Below, one piece after another: positions 34,861 to 48,499 of a DNA stretch of 64,000 nt. The notes below the pieces were generated by a model. It was given only the letters and a program-made list of their open reading frames with translations, ran no database searches and was not told where the DNA came from. Position 1 is the stretch's first letter. Each line of letters begins with the position of its first letter. The DNA comes from Paragonimus skrjabini miyazakii. Taxonomy: Eukaryota > Platyhelminthes > Trematoda > Plagiorchiida > Troglotrematidae. Position numbers and translations under genes: made by a program. Where the stretch lies: positions 84,965-148,964 of the forward strand of contig JTDE01000247.1 of NCBI GenBank assembly GCA_014338405.1, written 5' to 3'.

Positions 34861-37800
34861 CCATCTATGTACACTATCAATCAGTGCCAAATCGTAAAAT
34901 GAAGACGACAGTATTGTGCGTTTGTTTACCGGTTTGGGCGGATTATGGAGGCGATGGAATTTTCCTTAAGAGGTTCATGGTTATTTGTGCTTTTTTAGCC
35001 ATGGTTGCACAATTTGTAGACAAACTCAAACTGTCTACCACTATGGTCCCTGTGTGATTGTTAGTTGCCATGTTCATGATAAACTCAGCGGTAAACAAAA
35101 AAGTAATCGCCTAAACGAAATTTACCCCAATATTGGTCATAACAACACAAGTTAACGTTTATGATTGTCAAGCGAAGCGGCACCCATAATAACTCGGATC
35201 TCTTCGAGATTTGTTGCGTTTATATGTTTAGACAAAGCCGTGCGAGGAAGGTCGTTGGGACTCATAAATATGCAACATGTTGATTTTGCCGCAGCTACAT
35301 TTTGGCGTTTAGGTTTCAACACACGTTTTGTTCTTCACGATTAAAACAATAATATTCAGGTATTATTGCTTCGTACTATTATGTGTATTGTCACTGTGGT
35401 GATTTGTATAGACGAACCACACGACTGATGCTGATGAAATCGAGAAACAAAGGGTTCGTTAGACAGATTTTATTCGTCCCGACAACGAGACAACCAGCTG
35501 AAATGGGAAAAAAATAACGTTTTGATAAAAGCTATGTAAATAGACAATTCATAACGGTGAGGATTTATCACAGTAACCCACTATGTTTCTACGGCAGTGT
35601 CTGTACACAGCGGAGTAAAGTCTGTAGATTAAATAGACTGTTTACAAAATAATCGTGCATGCCCCATTGGAATGCGATCGGCACTCGATACTGGAATCAC
35701 TGACCCTTTTGTAGTCATTTCGGTCGTAATCTTTCATTCACGAAAGTTTGTTATTCGTTCTGCTTCGTTCAGTGTTTGGGTCCAGCCTTTTTCTCTCTCA
35801 GCAAGCTAGTTCAGCTTAGCGCCCAATCGATCACACGATACACTTCTGGTATTCAATGTTAATCACGTACAGGCTGCGGTGGGCGGAATGAGCTGTCGTT
35901 CCAAGGGTCATTTGTAGGTGCACCCTTCACATCAATAGTAAATCAGAGTGGCAGACTGTTAATATGTTTCCAGTGTATAAATCATGGTACCAGATTTCCG
36001 AAATATTCAATATAATGACTGTTCCGCTATCTTTTCGTTGATATTGTAGGACTAATAGTAGAAACGGGTAATGGGGACGCACCACTGAAAGAACCGACTG
36101 AAATGAGCGTTAGAATAAATCTCACCATTAATCAGAACACGTTATGAGCTTCTCTTTCATGTTCCCTACCTTTCGTATCAGTCGAACTGTAACCGCTGTT
36201 CCAGTGTGGTTCCTCATAGCATAATCACTACCACAATCCAATGGCATGATCAGCTCGAAACAAAACGGTAGCTTGTCAATTCAAACTTCCGATTAACATG
36301 GTATGTTTCCATAGAAGCTCATTAAAAGATGACTTAGTTTGATCGGATCATAGCTATAAGTGATTGACCTTGAATATCACACTTAATGGATTATCGTTCA
36401 GTTCGCTTCGAGGCTCAACTAGGTTTTATTCAAAATTAACATTAAAACGGCGAAAACATGCCTACCCCCAGAGCAGCGAATGAAATCCCTTTCGATCATC
36501 TAGGTATACTTGACACACTAAAACTAGTGTCACTGTTCTAGGTCTTTGGGTTTATGTTTACCCTCCTTTATACGTTTTATATGAAACTAAAACAAAATCA
36601 ATGGTTGTATTTATCACGAAGTTGTCCACTGACAAAGCTCACACCTAGTACTTCGCAACTGCCCCCGTTCGTTTCGATCTAGCTACGGTATCTTCTTGGC
36701 ATGCTTACATTCCACTGGCGGACACAGAAAGTAAGCATTTTATCCCCTGACCTTGCCGAGATATTGATTGGACCTGTAAACTTAGATAATTGGTTAATTT
36801 TGAACCCCACTCTGTTCAACTCAACTGTCCCTAGGTATACACTACGTAACGCAGGTCCATATGTTAAATGATTACCCTTCGTCCCACTCGACGGTTGTCT
36901 GTTTCATTGGGCGACGACTGTATGAAGAGGGTTCGGGTTCATTCAACCTATCAAAACATCGTTTGCTCGTTTTTCATTTTCTTAGTTTCCAGTACTTCTA
37001 TAATCTACTAAACATTCCGGTTGGTCACTAATCAACTAGGTTTGCATCCTCAATTTATTGTTGATCAACTGTTAGCATTCATCATTGAAAGTCATTTCTG
37101 CCTGCTTTGGAACTATTTTCTATTTACTTACCAACTCATTCACCATAAAAACTCGATGTTTGAAATGTGGAACTCGAAGAAAACGAATTTTAAACATTCA
37201 AAGTAGTTGAGATTAGCCATTACTGTTTACATTAAAAATGTTCTCTATAAGCTCTACCATTTGATCTACTACAAGGCAAACTAGTTGAAGTTGTTGAACT
37301 CTGCGGTACATTTGAATCGAGTAATCCTATATCAGAAGACAAACTAGTGACCCACCTCATCTAGTCGCCTCAAGTCTGTCGTTTCCTACCTACCTTTGAA
37401 ATGTCCTTGTACTATCACGTGTTCCACTTTCGATTTCTCCTAATCTAAACATAGATTCATCATGCAAAAATGCCCTCGAAAATCTCATATAAGAATTGTC
37501 CCCCCCCCTCTGAAACGTGCTTACAGCTCAACGAATGTCGTAATGGGAATCTTATTCCGATTTATCCTCTCACTTTTGCAATGAGTTTGCTATAGAAACA
37601 TTCCCCTGTCATACCTAAGTTTAAGCATAGTGCGGTTCTCGACGCGAGTTCATCCAGGGCGGAATGATTTTTTACCTCGCGTTATTGGGAGGGAATTTGG
37701 TTACACAAGCACGACCTGTCGACGAACCGCGGATAAGTTTTTCCTTCTACCTGTGATCGTCTTCGAATCCTTTCGACTAGGCCTGAGATGTGATAATACC

Positions 37801-40800
37801 CCTCCCCGTAGTCTATGTTGATGCGGGCACAGAGTCACATTTTATAATCGTGAGGGGAGAGGAACACTGTGGAATCAGGTCAACTTGATAAGAGATTATG
37901 TCACTAAATCTTCTCTTGAATGAACTCAATTTTGTGGTTTGCAGGCCGCAACCCCATTTCATCGGCAAACCAAGGGGAAGTATACCAACAATCTATCGGG
38001 ATATTCCCGTTGAGCATGCCGGGAATATTAATCAGGATATATACAACGGCCTGACTGCCGTATTCAGACAAGTGTAAACGGTCTGCAGACCAGACAATGA
38101 TTTCATGGCGAATGCGCGCGTGCACATGCACGCGCTCAAACGGTCATTAAGTGGAGACACCCTACTGTGTTGTTCATCGTGTCTCATGTGTACAAATGAA
38201 TAGAATAATTGGCAGGTTAGTCGTTTGTCTTCGGTTCAACCAGTAACGAATGAGTGCACTACTTACAACGAATCGCGGCTAGCCATGTACAGTTCACTGG
38301 AGAACTTTGTGACCAAACTGTAGCTGTCTCTACTCATTCTGGCCTGACAAGTGATGCTTATTTTCGACAATCTGGCCATCACTGAGCGAACACAAGTGTT
38401 TTGTGAACACTTTTGTATCCGCTCACTCTTGAATCACACTAATCGAATCAGGTTTCGGAGTAGCATAGATTTTGGAAGATTTCCTGTTCTTCAACACACT
38501 CGTGAGCTTAAACTCGATAGACTAGTATTCAACTGGAAGTCAAGATGTACGGGTTATTAAGCGGCTGATACAAATCCCCTCCAACGAATTGACGGTTAAC
38601 CTAAAGAATCGTCCCATCAAATGCTGTTCGAATGCGGCTGAAGTTAGAAACAATATGTTTTCGATCAATAAGATAATTAGCCTACATTGACTTGACCACA
38701 GTGAATTTCGTTTGAACTCTTTTACACGATTTTCTGCTAGGTAAAGTTTGTTCTGTTGAATTTTGATGGTATCACACTGAATGATATCAGACATCATTTC
38801 TTTGAGAGACAAGACTCGTATGTAGGATTCAACCTATCCAGTCATACTCTCAATCGCTATTGTTTTGGAAAAATCACATTTGGTATGTTCGTTCCCTGAA
38901 CACTAACTGACATCCGCGATCAATCGTTCATCGTCGAAGTTTGGGCACATGTCCCATTCAGCATCCGCACATTTTCACGTTTAGTTTTTGCTATTTGTGT
39001 TGTACATATGAAGATTTGGGTATCACATTGTGGCAATCACTTCACAAGTCATGTGTTTCGTGGGGCGTTGTCTATTATGAGGAAATACGTAGAAGCAGTA
39101 CTAACCTAATCTACCCTGTATGTAAGACTCAGATTCAGTGAACATATGAACAGATTCTGCCATTATTCTACTGGATATTTGAGAGAGAGAACCAAAACTA
39201 AAATAAATAATCCATGAAATGAATGTTAGCCTTTGTCATCTCTATCTTCATTTGTCAACGTTGTTTGGTTTAAATGTAACCCGTCGTCCGGCCTACATAT
39301 TCCGCTACACAACAGCAGCGTAACGTGTTTATCGTGGACAATGTGAACAACGGTGTACAGTAAACTATTTACGTAACATTATATCCAAGATTATGAATCT
39401 AAAAGACTAACATCAATTATGGCTAAGTCTGTGGTCAACGTATCTCTCTTCAAGCATAGATTGATGAGTCTAGTTGTCTTTTTCATCATGACTTTTGGAT
39501 CACCTTATTTACAGCTCACATTCCAGTTTTGTATGAATGCTTGGAAAAGTCAGATTATGTCTTGATCTATTAGGCGTTTCTGCCCAATTGGTCATTTACG
39601 TCATTGTACCGTCATCATTGTCTACTGTAATCCAGGTTACCGGATTTTTCATGTTCAAACACATACGAAATCATAGTACGCTTTGAACTCGTTAGGCGGG
39701 ATGAGGGAAATATATGAGTCAAATGAATGACCAATCGTTTAGACGTGAAAAATTAGTTCCTTGCGGTGAGTAGTGTTGTGCTTTCAGTATAATCAACTGC
39801 ATCAATGAGTTTAGTAACAACCGATGGCGTTTGTGACAAACCTTCTGTAAAGTTACCACAGTTGATGAACATCTCATAGAAAGGGAGAGCAGGAGCTCAA
39901 CAGATCACGCCGATGCTTATCCACAAATTATTTCTATCGAATATATTGGTTTAAAACATAATGCTTGAAATTTTGGCCTTGTTCATACAGTATTTTGAGA
40001 GAATAGTTTCCAGGTTAACTGTCAATTCGTCAGGAATGAAGATAGGCTAAGGTAATGTGAATTGTTCTCACTACAACGTAACCGTAGATGGGAATCTTAA
40101 GCAAATGTTCGGGATGACGCCTATGAGGTAGCTGACATATTGGACAGATGGCAGAGAGGTTAGAAAAATAGAAAAAAAAGCACTGTTAAGAAAACTATGT
40201 TGTAAGATGCAAGTGAAGAAGGATTTCTCTTCTGTTCAAATTTTAACTTTGTAAAATGGATTACCCAGATAAGTAGAGTGTTCAGCATAAGTGGTTGAGT
40301 TTGAAAGACAGCTTGATAAGTATTGCCATATAGCAATCATCCGGTCTTTTCTAGAGTGATGGAGAGTCTCTAAGTTGGATTTCTTCTATATTTTTTCTTT
40401 TGTCTATCAGTTTTAACTTATTTTCTGCACTCCTACTTCATTTAGGTTGTTAGTTATTGTGGGTAATATTATTATTGTTTTTGTTTTTATTAACCCTGTA
40501 TTTTGTTTAGGAAAATTATTTCTGTTTTAAACAGTGTATTGATATGAAAGTAGCAAATAATCGGAAGTTTAATAACGCCAATAAAAATGCATATATATAT
40601 ATACAATACATAAATGGCAATATATCAAATAAAAACGTATAACAAAAGCTGTATAATACAGTGCTTGGGACTTATCGAATTCCAGGTAGCGCAACAAAAA
40701 TGACTTGGACAGTTATCAATCATCACTTGTGACAGTGAGAGTTTGCGAGATAGGACGGAGGGACGGACGGACGGATTGATGAGAAAGTAATCCTTGACTT

Positions 40801-40844
40801 GCAATTCGTTTGCTGGATGAAGCAGTACAAGTCTTAGAGTCGAA
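34861..40844. other. No recognisable gene
   Basis: About 6 kb with only short frames (maximum 99 codons), AT-rich in places. An 8-base C run lies at 37501-37508, an (AT)n tract near 40590-40602, and a short (GGAC)n-like repeat at 40752-40775. I found no RT, ribozyme core or tRNA-like arm. This is the least repeat-dense stretch that I can recognise in the window. Confidence 0.4.
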
Positions 40845-42854
40845 GATGTGTGCCGTAGGACTGTGTGTTGTTCAACTCGCTTGATGGTGTCAAGGCAGGA
40901 TATGTTGTTCAATATGTGCAGCAATGAACAGCCATTCTTCTTGATGAGTCACGTAGATGTGTGTAATAAAACTGTTGGGGAAATCGCCAATTCCCCGAAA
41001 GTATCGTTTGACAAGAAGGCAATCACAGTACACTGTCAGCGACCTTCACTGTTGCTAAAGTCGTGTACTTCTCCAGTCTCCACGATCGTGCTCAGCCGTC
41101 GTGACAATTGGTGTTGTCATCGTGACTACACGCCTAGACTAAACTGTGTGGACTTTTGTCGGGTCCATTCTTCTTGGCTATGCTTTGTTGCTAGCCCCCA
41201 ACCCTTTAAATACGAACGGGTTTGTTACCATGTTGTCTTCGGGCTGAACGATACAAAGAAGCTCCGTTTGAAGACCATTCTCTTTCCTGTGTTCATGCCG
41301 TAGCTTCGGGTGAATGGATTGGATGGGAAGAGACTACCTGACCGCGTACTCCGTCGTTCATTGTCGTTATCGGCCTCGCTGTTATCCGCTGTTTCATTGA
41401 CCGTTATTCCGTTTCCGCGCTTGTAGTCACGACAAAAACCTGATTGGTTTTGGCAGTGTTCGTGGCCAAGAACCATGCCAAACAGAGAACTGTATAATGT
41501 ATGTTTGGCAGCGGCGCTAAAGTTATTGACAGAGTTGGAACTGCCCGCCATGTTGGCATATTCTGTCGGGTTTATGAGGGGCGGTCCATACCAGACCCTG
41601 TGTCAGGTGATCCTTTTCAGGAGTTGTGCCGGGCGGTCCATGTCAGGTGTTATACTGGACGTCGTACTAGACTGTACTGTACTGGACTGTACTCGACGTT
41701 GATTGAATAAACATGGCTGTTTTTATAGTTCACGTTAGCCTTTGAAATGTGGATCAAGGGTGTCTCCGTGTCGGGACACGTCACATATGGGATGCGACCT
41801 TAGGAGATAATTGACCTGATTACATACGTGACACGGTCAACAGGGTAGTTGAGAGATGTGTGCGGCCGAATGCATTGGAGGTGTGAGAGATTTATCATGA
41901 TGCTCAGGTTGAGTGAACAGTGACCAGCCAATTTAGAATGAGGTCATTCGAATCCCCACATGCCACTCTAACGCAAGGATGGCCAGATATGTTTGACGTT
42001 CGTCGCTCTAAATATGGTGTTATAGAAAGTAACCTGTTTGTTCTATCGATATCGCATTGCTGGCGACGGAAATTCAACGGGATCTGAGAGGTTTGCAGGT
42101 TGGTATCTGGGGCGCTTTGATAGAGTATAGTTTGCACAACTGCGCCGTTTTGGCTACTATTGAAGAAAAAAACCCACTGTTTGCAGACTATTCACTACTA
42201 GAAGCGAGGCACATGACTACTTTATGTTACGGATCGTGTTAGACTTGCATTCCAATTGGATTTGGACATTCGTCGAGGGCTAAATCACGACAATATCTCC
42301 CGAAATAAAAGCCACTATGGAACTCATTCTTGTCACTGTGACCCTGAGACGAATGAAAATAAATCAGACCAGCGTGTTCACAGTACACTCCAGTGTTCGC
42401 CAGTCTGTCAAAATTAACTGTCCGCCATGGTCGGATAGTGAGACATGGACAGCTTGGTCACAGAGCTCTCCGGTGACTTGTGCTTTGGTTGGGCTAGCGA
42501 GTAGTTACAAATAATGCACCTATTCGGTGTTAATTGAACCACAGACGAATAGGGGACTTGAACATCATGTCATTCTGCTCAATTGGACACAGGGGAGGAG
42601 GAACCATGAACAGTACAATAAAATGCTCCCATTTGGCGGCTGTTTTCGCCTGTGCTTGTGATTGTGCACATTTTTTTTTGAAATCTCAAATTGGTTGGCA
42701 AACCGTCTGTGGGAACGGTTGCCGTTTCGCAGAAAATGGGGGCGGAGAGCCTCGATTTCGGACACTTGTTTTAACGTCATTTTGGGAGCACGTAACCGTC
42801 ATTCTAAAGGTTACATAATGTACTGTACTAATTTCTTTTTTCGTAATTGTTCTT
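40845..42854. other. No recognised gene; GC-richer stretch with small internal repeats
   Basis: Open frames of 108-151 codons occur on both strands (40848-41303 plus, 41225-41551 minus), without motifs. At 41578-41660 a unit ggcggtcca...gtcaggtg occurs twice, and at 41664-41699 gtactgtactggactgtact-type repeats precede aataaa (41707-41712). This could be the terminal repeat of an unrecognised LTR element, but no partner copy was found. Confidence 0.3.
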
Positions 42855-42858
42855 TTTG

Positions 42859-43150
42859 TTTCAAGTTGAACATCATCCACAATCGATTGCAGCTGTCGCA
42901 TTCCCATAGACTTTCTAGTCGGCCTCTTTCGGATAGCAGAAGCACTAGACTCGAGTTTCGCTCTCATTAGAGCAGCTCGTCAGTAGTGCATATCATTGCC
43001 ACAGCCAGGACTAAAATTTCGGTCACGCTTTTCATGAGACAACTGTGTTGACTACTGTGCCATTAATTTCACAGTAGGCACGATCAAATTATCATCGCAT
43101 GTGAACGCTCAACCGCTTTCGCTTGTGAGTAATGATCAGGTTGTCCGATC
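42859..43150 (-). repeat. Penelope terminal repeat (variant 2), best-preserved copy
   Basis: Order on the plus strand: ttcaagttgaacatcatcc, gcagctgtcgcattcccata, gactttctagtcggcctctt, hammerhead (42942-42989), ggactaaaatttcggtcacg, then cgcttgtgagtaatgatcag at about 43122. The same blocks occur in fragments at 24780, 48500, 59640 and 61590. No PLE coding sequence is attached here, so it may be a solo terminal repeat. Orientation follows the ribozyme. Confidence 0.75.
42942..42989 (-). ncRNA. Hammerhead ribozyme, type I, all core residues intact
   Basis: Minus-strand order: stem I GCACUA, core CUGACGA, stem II GCU-(G)-CUC with loop UAAU and GAG-AGC (6 bp, one bulged G), core GAAA, stem III and loop CUCGAGU, cleavage triplet GUC, stem I UAGUGC (6 bp, perfect). 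All conserved positions (C3 U4 G5 A6 G8 A9, G12 A13 A14, the A15.1-U16.1 pair, C17) are present. The predicted scissile bond lies between 42948 and 42947. Stem III is only about 2 bp with a UCGA loop and is palindromic, as in the minimal hammerheads known from Penelope-like elements and schistosome SINEs, which act best as dimers. Self-cleavage is predicted, not shown. Confidence 0.92.
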
Positions 43151-43230
43151 CTCTGTTTGTGCTGTTACGGACGGGTAACTAGGGCAATCGTGGTCACTTT
43201 GGTCGCACTACACTATCACAAAACTCTTAG

Positions 43231-43246
43231 ATGATGATGATGATGA
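43231..43246 (+). repeat. (ATG)5 microsatellite, possible LINE tail
   Basis: Five ATG units follow unique sequence directly. The other (ATG)n tracts in this window are LINE 3' tails, so a tail is possible, but the preceding sequence has no recognised LINE block. Confidence 0.5.
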
Positions 43247-46200
43247 AAGTGATATCAAAGAAACGCTATTTCATACACATTTGCTACAGTTGATTTCCAC
43301 TCCTCTGACCAGGGGGGTTTGAAATAATCAAATTCAACCTTGAATAGTTTTGTCTACGTCCATCTACTCTATTGTTCAGGTAACGTTACTAGTCGACCAA
43401 TATGCAAAATTTAGCTGTTGTGCGCAATTTAAACTAAACGATGGACCTAATCACAAGCTAACCACAGAGCATTTCAACATCAGTTAAGTGCTATTATCTA
43501 CTGCATGGATGCACAGCTGTCCAGACGAAAGACAAACGTTGAACCTAGTCTTTGCGATCCGTCACAGCAATTCTCATTATCTCTTATTCAACTAATTTGA
43601 ACTCAGTGTCCTGTCACACATGACTTTCTTCCCTCCTACCGACAAGTGTTCATATGTACACATGGTGGTCTACGTAATTAAATCCTGCATCCTAGAGAAT
43701 GTGTTGTAGCTGTCGCTAGGCGCCACCTTGCATCAGTCACTCGTGAGTGTACTTGCACTTATGTCCACAAGCACGTTCAGGTGCTTATTTATGTGTGCTT
43801 GCAGGTGCTTTTATGCACCACACAAGCGATTAGGGGCCATAGAAAACCGTTTGTACCATGGTGGATTATAGCTATGTTAACACGTAGGTGGTATCCCAGG
43901 CCATACAAAAATCTGCGTCAGTTAACTTGACATTTTTTATCACAAGCTCACTGACTGATTCATTCACGATCGTCATATTCACTCTCCTTATACCTTTTCG
44001 ATCCGTCAACTGATGAAACCATGCCGTTTTGTCCAGTCGATCGTTAGTTCATAGACGAATCAATTCGTGTCAGAATCGGAATCGGACGCAAATGTTACTC
44101 AGTAGAGGTGCATCGCAGGTCATGGTAAAACCAGGACTACCTGATCCAAGCAAAAGCACAGAAACAGGTACCACAAGGCCATTCGATTCCATAGATGTTT
44201 AACTGCCTCTTGTGGTCCTATGTTTTTTTCCTATCCCCTGACTGTTCATGCGCGTTTGTTGGCTTATACCGGACTGAGACACTCTTGGTCTGTTTACCTT
44301 CGTGCGTTAACGCTGTTCACACTCGTTAGTGATCCACACGTGAACACTGATATTTTCACAATGGACGTTCGATTGGAGTACGGAACCTTCCCTGTACCAT
44401 GAATGGATTGGGGTACATCCAAGCAATACAGTCGAAGTCCCATACATAGATCAACGTCAATAGTAAGTGTAAAGATGACCGATTTTCTGCTTTCTTAAGT
44501 TCCTACGGTATCCGGACCATAAAAGTGTTCTGAGTTACCTTGAGCATATGGTTAGATACGCATCATACCAGTTATCCCGATGTCAATATTAGTCATGGCT
44601 ACGTTGAACAGATCTAGCGCAAAGAATGTAGAGCTTAACTATCAAGGAGACTGTATGCTACCAACCCAACTTACAGTCAGATCAGAAAATGTGCCATAAA
44701 CATTGTGTGCCTATGCACTCATCCAATCAGTGAGCCCATTATCACAAGACTTGTACCACCCTAATGGTAGCAACAACGTACGAATCGTCTGCAGCATTTC
44801 CGCCTAAGTAGATGGAAATATGTCTGACTTTGACAACTACTCATTTTCTCTCAGACTTCTTGATTGCGCGTACCCTGCTTGTTCAGCATCGCACTGTTTT
44901 TGGCGAGAGACGTTCCACGCTATGTACTTGAACACTGAATTCTCGGGAATGCACAACCATATCTTCCCCAGTAGTTTTGTTGGCCTATTGTCTACCGTTC
45001 ACTGTCAGTTTGGACTACAGTGCATCTGTCATTTGCATGAATGTCTTTCTCTGCCACACGGGTATGGATGCAGTTGTCAGGTCATTCGGTGTTCGGTCGC
45101 GACCTTCACATCGTGGTGAGCCCGCCAGCTCGGTTAACAGACTCGTACATAGAACATGCGTCTCTTGGTGTATGTTTTTTGTAACCCACCCTGACATATC
45201 CTGTCAACGCAAGCATCTGCGTTGTATTGTACCATGCTCTCACTGATTCTGCTACCGGACTGGGCGACCTAACTGCCACAGCACGAACATGTGATAACTT
45301 ACGCCCCTTTCAGCGTGCAAATCCGTTATTTTTGGGAAACCGGGCACACTGGTACGACCATGTTTACAGTGTCATAACTAGTTAACGCCTGGTGGTTCCT
45401 CTAGAAGCACTAACGTGCACGATTTATCGGTTAATTCTACAGAATGAGATTTTGCAAACCGAGCACTCTTCACTACGTATTTCGAGTGTTCGAACAGATC
45501 TTGACAGTTACATAATGCAACTCAATATGATTCATTTCCAAAATAGCATAGACAGCTCCTCGTTTCATGCTGTCAACCCTAGGGTCAGTAGTCGAACGCC
45601 AACCAGAATTAATTTTGATTATCGACCAACTCGCTTGTATGACGTTCAATATTTCGTTACTTCACTCGCCAATCTTCAATCACTGTCTTACGGATCAACG
45701 GCCATCTCTATGTTGGTTAGTACAATAGCATATTTTCATCTAAACGCCGATTGCCAAACTATGCACACATCCTGTTGCAACCTAACTGACGGTTAGTACC
45801 GACATCATTCATTCTGTTTCCTGTAAGCAGTTCTTTTCATCATAATGTTTGCACATGGTGTTAGGCAACTCTTGGTACTACACACTGGTTGGAATGGTTA
45901 GTGGAGTGTGAGACATAATCAAGATCAAACAGGCACATCACTTAGTACATTGCCCAACAAAAGTATGAAATCAGCAAATTCTGTTTAGTTTGGTTTTTCG
46001 TAACAGATAAATTCTCTACAAAGTTTAAACGACTGCCACCAGAATACCGCGTATGTTTTTCATCGGATGTTGAAATGTCCGTAAACTCTTGGTCTGGTCA
46101 ATACAGTCTCCATTCCTGTCCTACATCAGGAAGCGTTCATTTTTCATTAGTATACATCAGTCTCTGGCATTCATTGTTTACTAGTTTGTCACTGTTCCTT

Positions 46201-48499
46201 TGGCACTGGTGAGCACTCTTCTCTCTTCTCCCCATACTTTCCACAAAGTCCCCAATTTAGGCCTGTGGCTTTCTGTTATGTGTCAAGGAGTACATGCTCC
46301 AGGTTGGACAGTCTTCTAATGTTAACGTCTTTGTTAATAATAGTACCTAACCAATCTCAAAGTGACCAGCACAGTGTTCGAACTCCTTATGATATTATCG
46401 GACCAAACAACTCTAGCCCACTAACACAGGGGTCAATCACATCTTCCCATAGCTCACGACATTTGCTGTTTGCACTTCTCAGTTAACGCTGACCCACGAC
46501 TGACTGTATAGCACACAGTTCGGTTTCATCCATTGTTTTGACGGCAGTTCAGGTCGACCGTGAAAAAGCATACGTTGAAACATTGTTGGAGTTGTTTTAA
46601 ACAACTTCACCGTGGCTACCCGCAGTAAGCGTCGTTCATCTCTTGTTTTTCTCGCCCTTCTTCCCGGTTTGCGAGATATTGCGATGTCCATCCCTTCACT
46701 ACGTTTCGACAAATCGGTAGTAAATGAATTTGATCATATGAAACATGCCAGTTGATGTGATATGCTAGCAACTACTCACTGAAACAGTGACATTCATCTC
46801 AGCTCACTGATGTGTCTTGTTACGAAGTTTCAGTGCTGAACGACTACGATTGCATTAACACACACCGACAGCGAGCCGTGATATATCGCAACAAGTACTG
46901 TGGATGACATAATATACACGTCTGACATCACCAACTAACGATCTGCGACAATAACAGGCTAGGATCGAAAAGACTGTCAGGTAAATTGCTTACCATTTTT
47001 GTCGGGTGATGCGAGTTGAGCTGAATGAAACAGCGTTTTGACTAAATACTAAAATCACATCAATTGGAAAATTAACATGGCAAGCTGTCCGTCTATTCCA
47101 AATTTAAGGTACTCCCGCCATCCACAACAAGGCGAAAAATGTCGCGGAAAATGCTGAACATGCATTCATGAAAGTGGGCTGCAAAGAAACCCCCATTGGA
47201 TAATATTATCAATATCTACGGCGGTGAGTAGTTGAGATTATCTTCAATATTATGTAGTACGATTTAGGGACCTCTTCTGTCAACAGCAGATCTTGATGGA
47301 ACTGATCGTAGTTTCTTACGAAAAACGAAATAGGGAATTTCTTACTTCTGACAACGTAAACCACTCAGTAAAGGTCAACCTAACTGGACGTCCTATACAA
47401 AACACCATAAAGTTACTGTATCTGGATACTTGTCAACATGGTTAGTCGAAGAGTTAAAACCGAACAGCTCAACTCTACCGCTGCTCCTGACTACCGATTA
47501 ACTGTCATATTCCATTGAGGGTTGCTGTTTTTTGTCTGCAGTCTAAGCAGGCCCGTTCGTTCTGTCACTTGTCCATGAGCTCGGAATATCTCGATGATAA
47601 CGACGCTCATCTACCAATGACAAGGTAACTGGTTCTAACTTAGCTACCACGATTGCTGCCATTTAAGTTTTGAGTAGACTGATAGTATTCAACTTTTATT
47701 ATGAACTGCTACATCACGTGGAGGGAGACCGTCTCGTGTAAAATCTGCTTTTTCGCAGTGGACTTTGGTAAGGGGGTCAGCTACCCGATTAGCCGGCAGG
47801 TCAGACTAGCGAGCGAAATCACCACGCTGATGAGGGTGGGAATCGACTTCATAAATCTGCTCCTGCTTCTCCTCATCTTCATCGACCACAGTATATCACT
47901 AGCAGGCTGGGATGTTTGGCTGTCACCCAACCGCGGGAGTAAAATATCCTGGTTTAGAGGTAAATGAGGAGATACAGATTGGACCTAATTTCCAGCAGAG
48001 CTTTTGTATCTAAACCGATACGTGCACCATCGAGATGCTTGTGTAGAATTCTCACTTGGCTGAAGGCTACAAAGTACCTTCATGACAGCCTAAAAACAAG
48101 CAATGTTGGACAACATTTTTCATTCTGTCAAGTAATTTGGGTGCGCTTTGCAAGTTCAAACTGCGGGGCAATTCTGTAAGACTTCCCTAGTTATGTAGAT
48201 TTAGTGCCAGTTGGTATAGTTCTGAAGGCTAGTCATCGGTTCGTACACCCTGCTGGCACACAGGCGTTTGTCTGAAGCATAATAATAAGCGCGTAAATAA
48301 GACAATCGTCAGCTGCGAAACTTGGCCACGTCGACTGGCGTCAACGAATAAGCGATCCTCAGTGTATGAATGGAACATGTTGCGGTGATCGAATGCATGT
48401 TACGATTTTTGGAACGTTCACGATTCTCGATGAAATTTAACGTTCACGACACTGGAGGAAACATAGTTTTAAATCGATGTGTACGGAACTCAAAGTTGG
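43247..48499. other. No recognisable gene
   Basis: About 5.2 kb. The best frames are 44820-45119 and 45392-45796 (134 codons), 41% GC-like composition, no domain motifs. 47701-47967 codes a hydrophobic run (NLLLLLLIF) that comes from a CTC/CTT-rich tract and is probably not a real membrane segment. No repeat shared elsewhere was noticed except the short ctagtcatcggttcg at 48226, also at 2150. Confidence 0.35.

Noticed and set aside
35420..35450. Hammerhead-like string ctgatgaaatcgagaaac
   Set aside because: Core boxes are too close for a stem II hairpin, and no stem I/III pairing was found.
47701..47967. Membrane protein with NLLLLLLIF segment
   Set aside because: The hydrophobic run derives from a CTC/CTT-rich tract in an 88-codon frame with no homologous motif or context.
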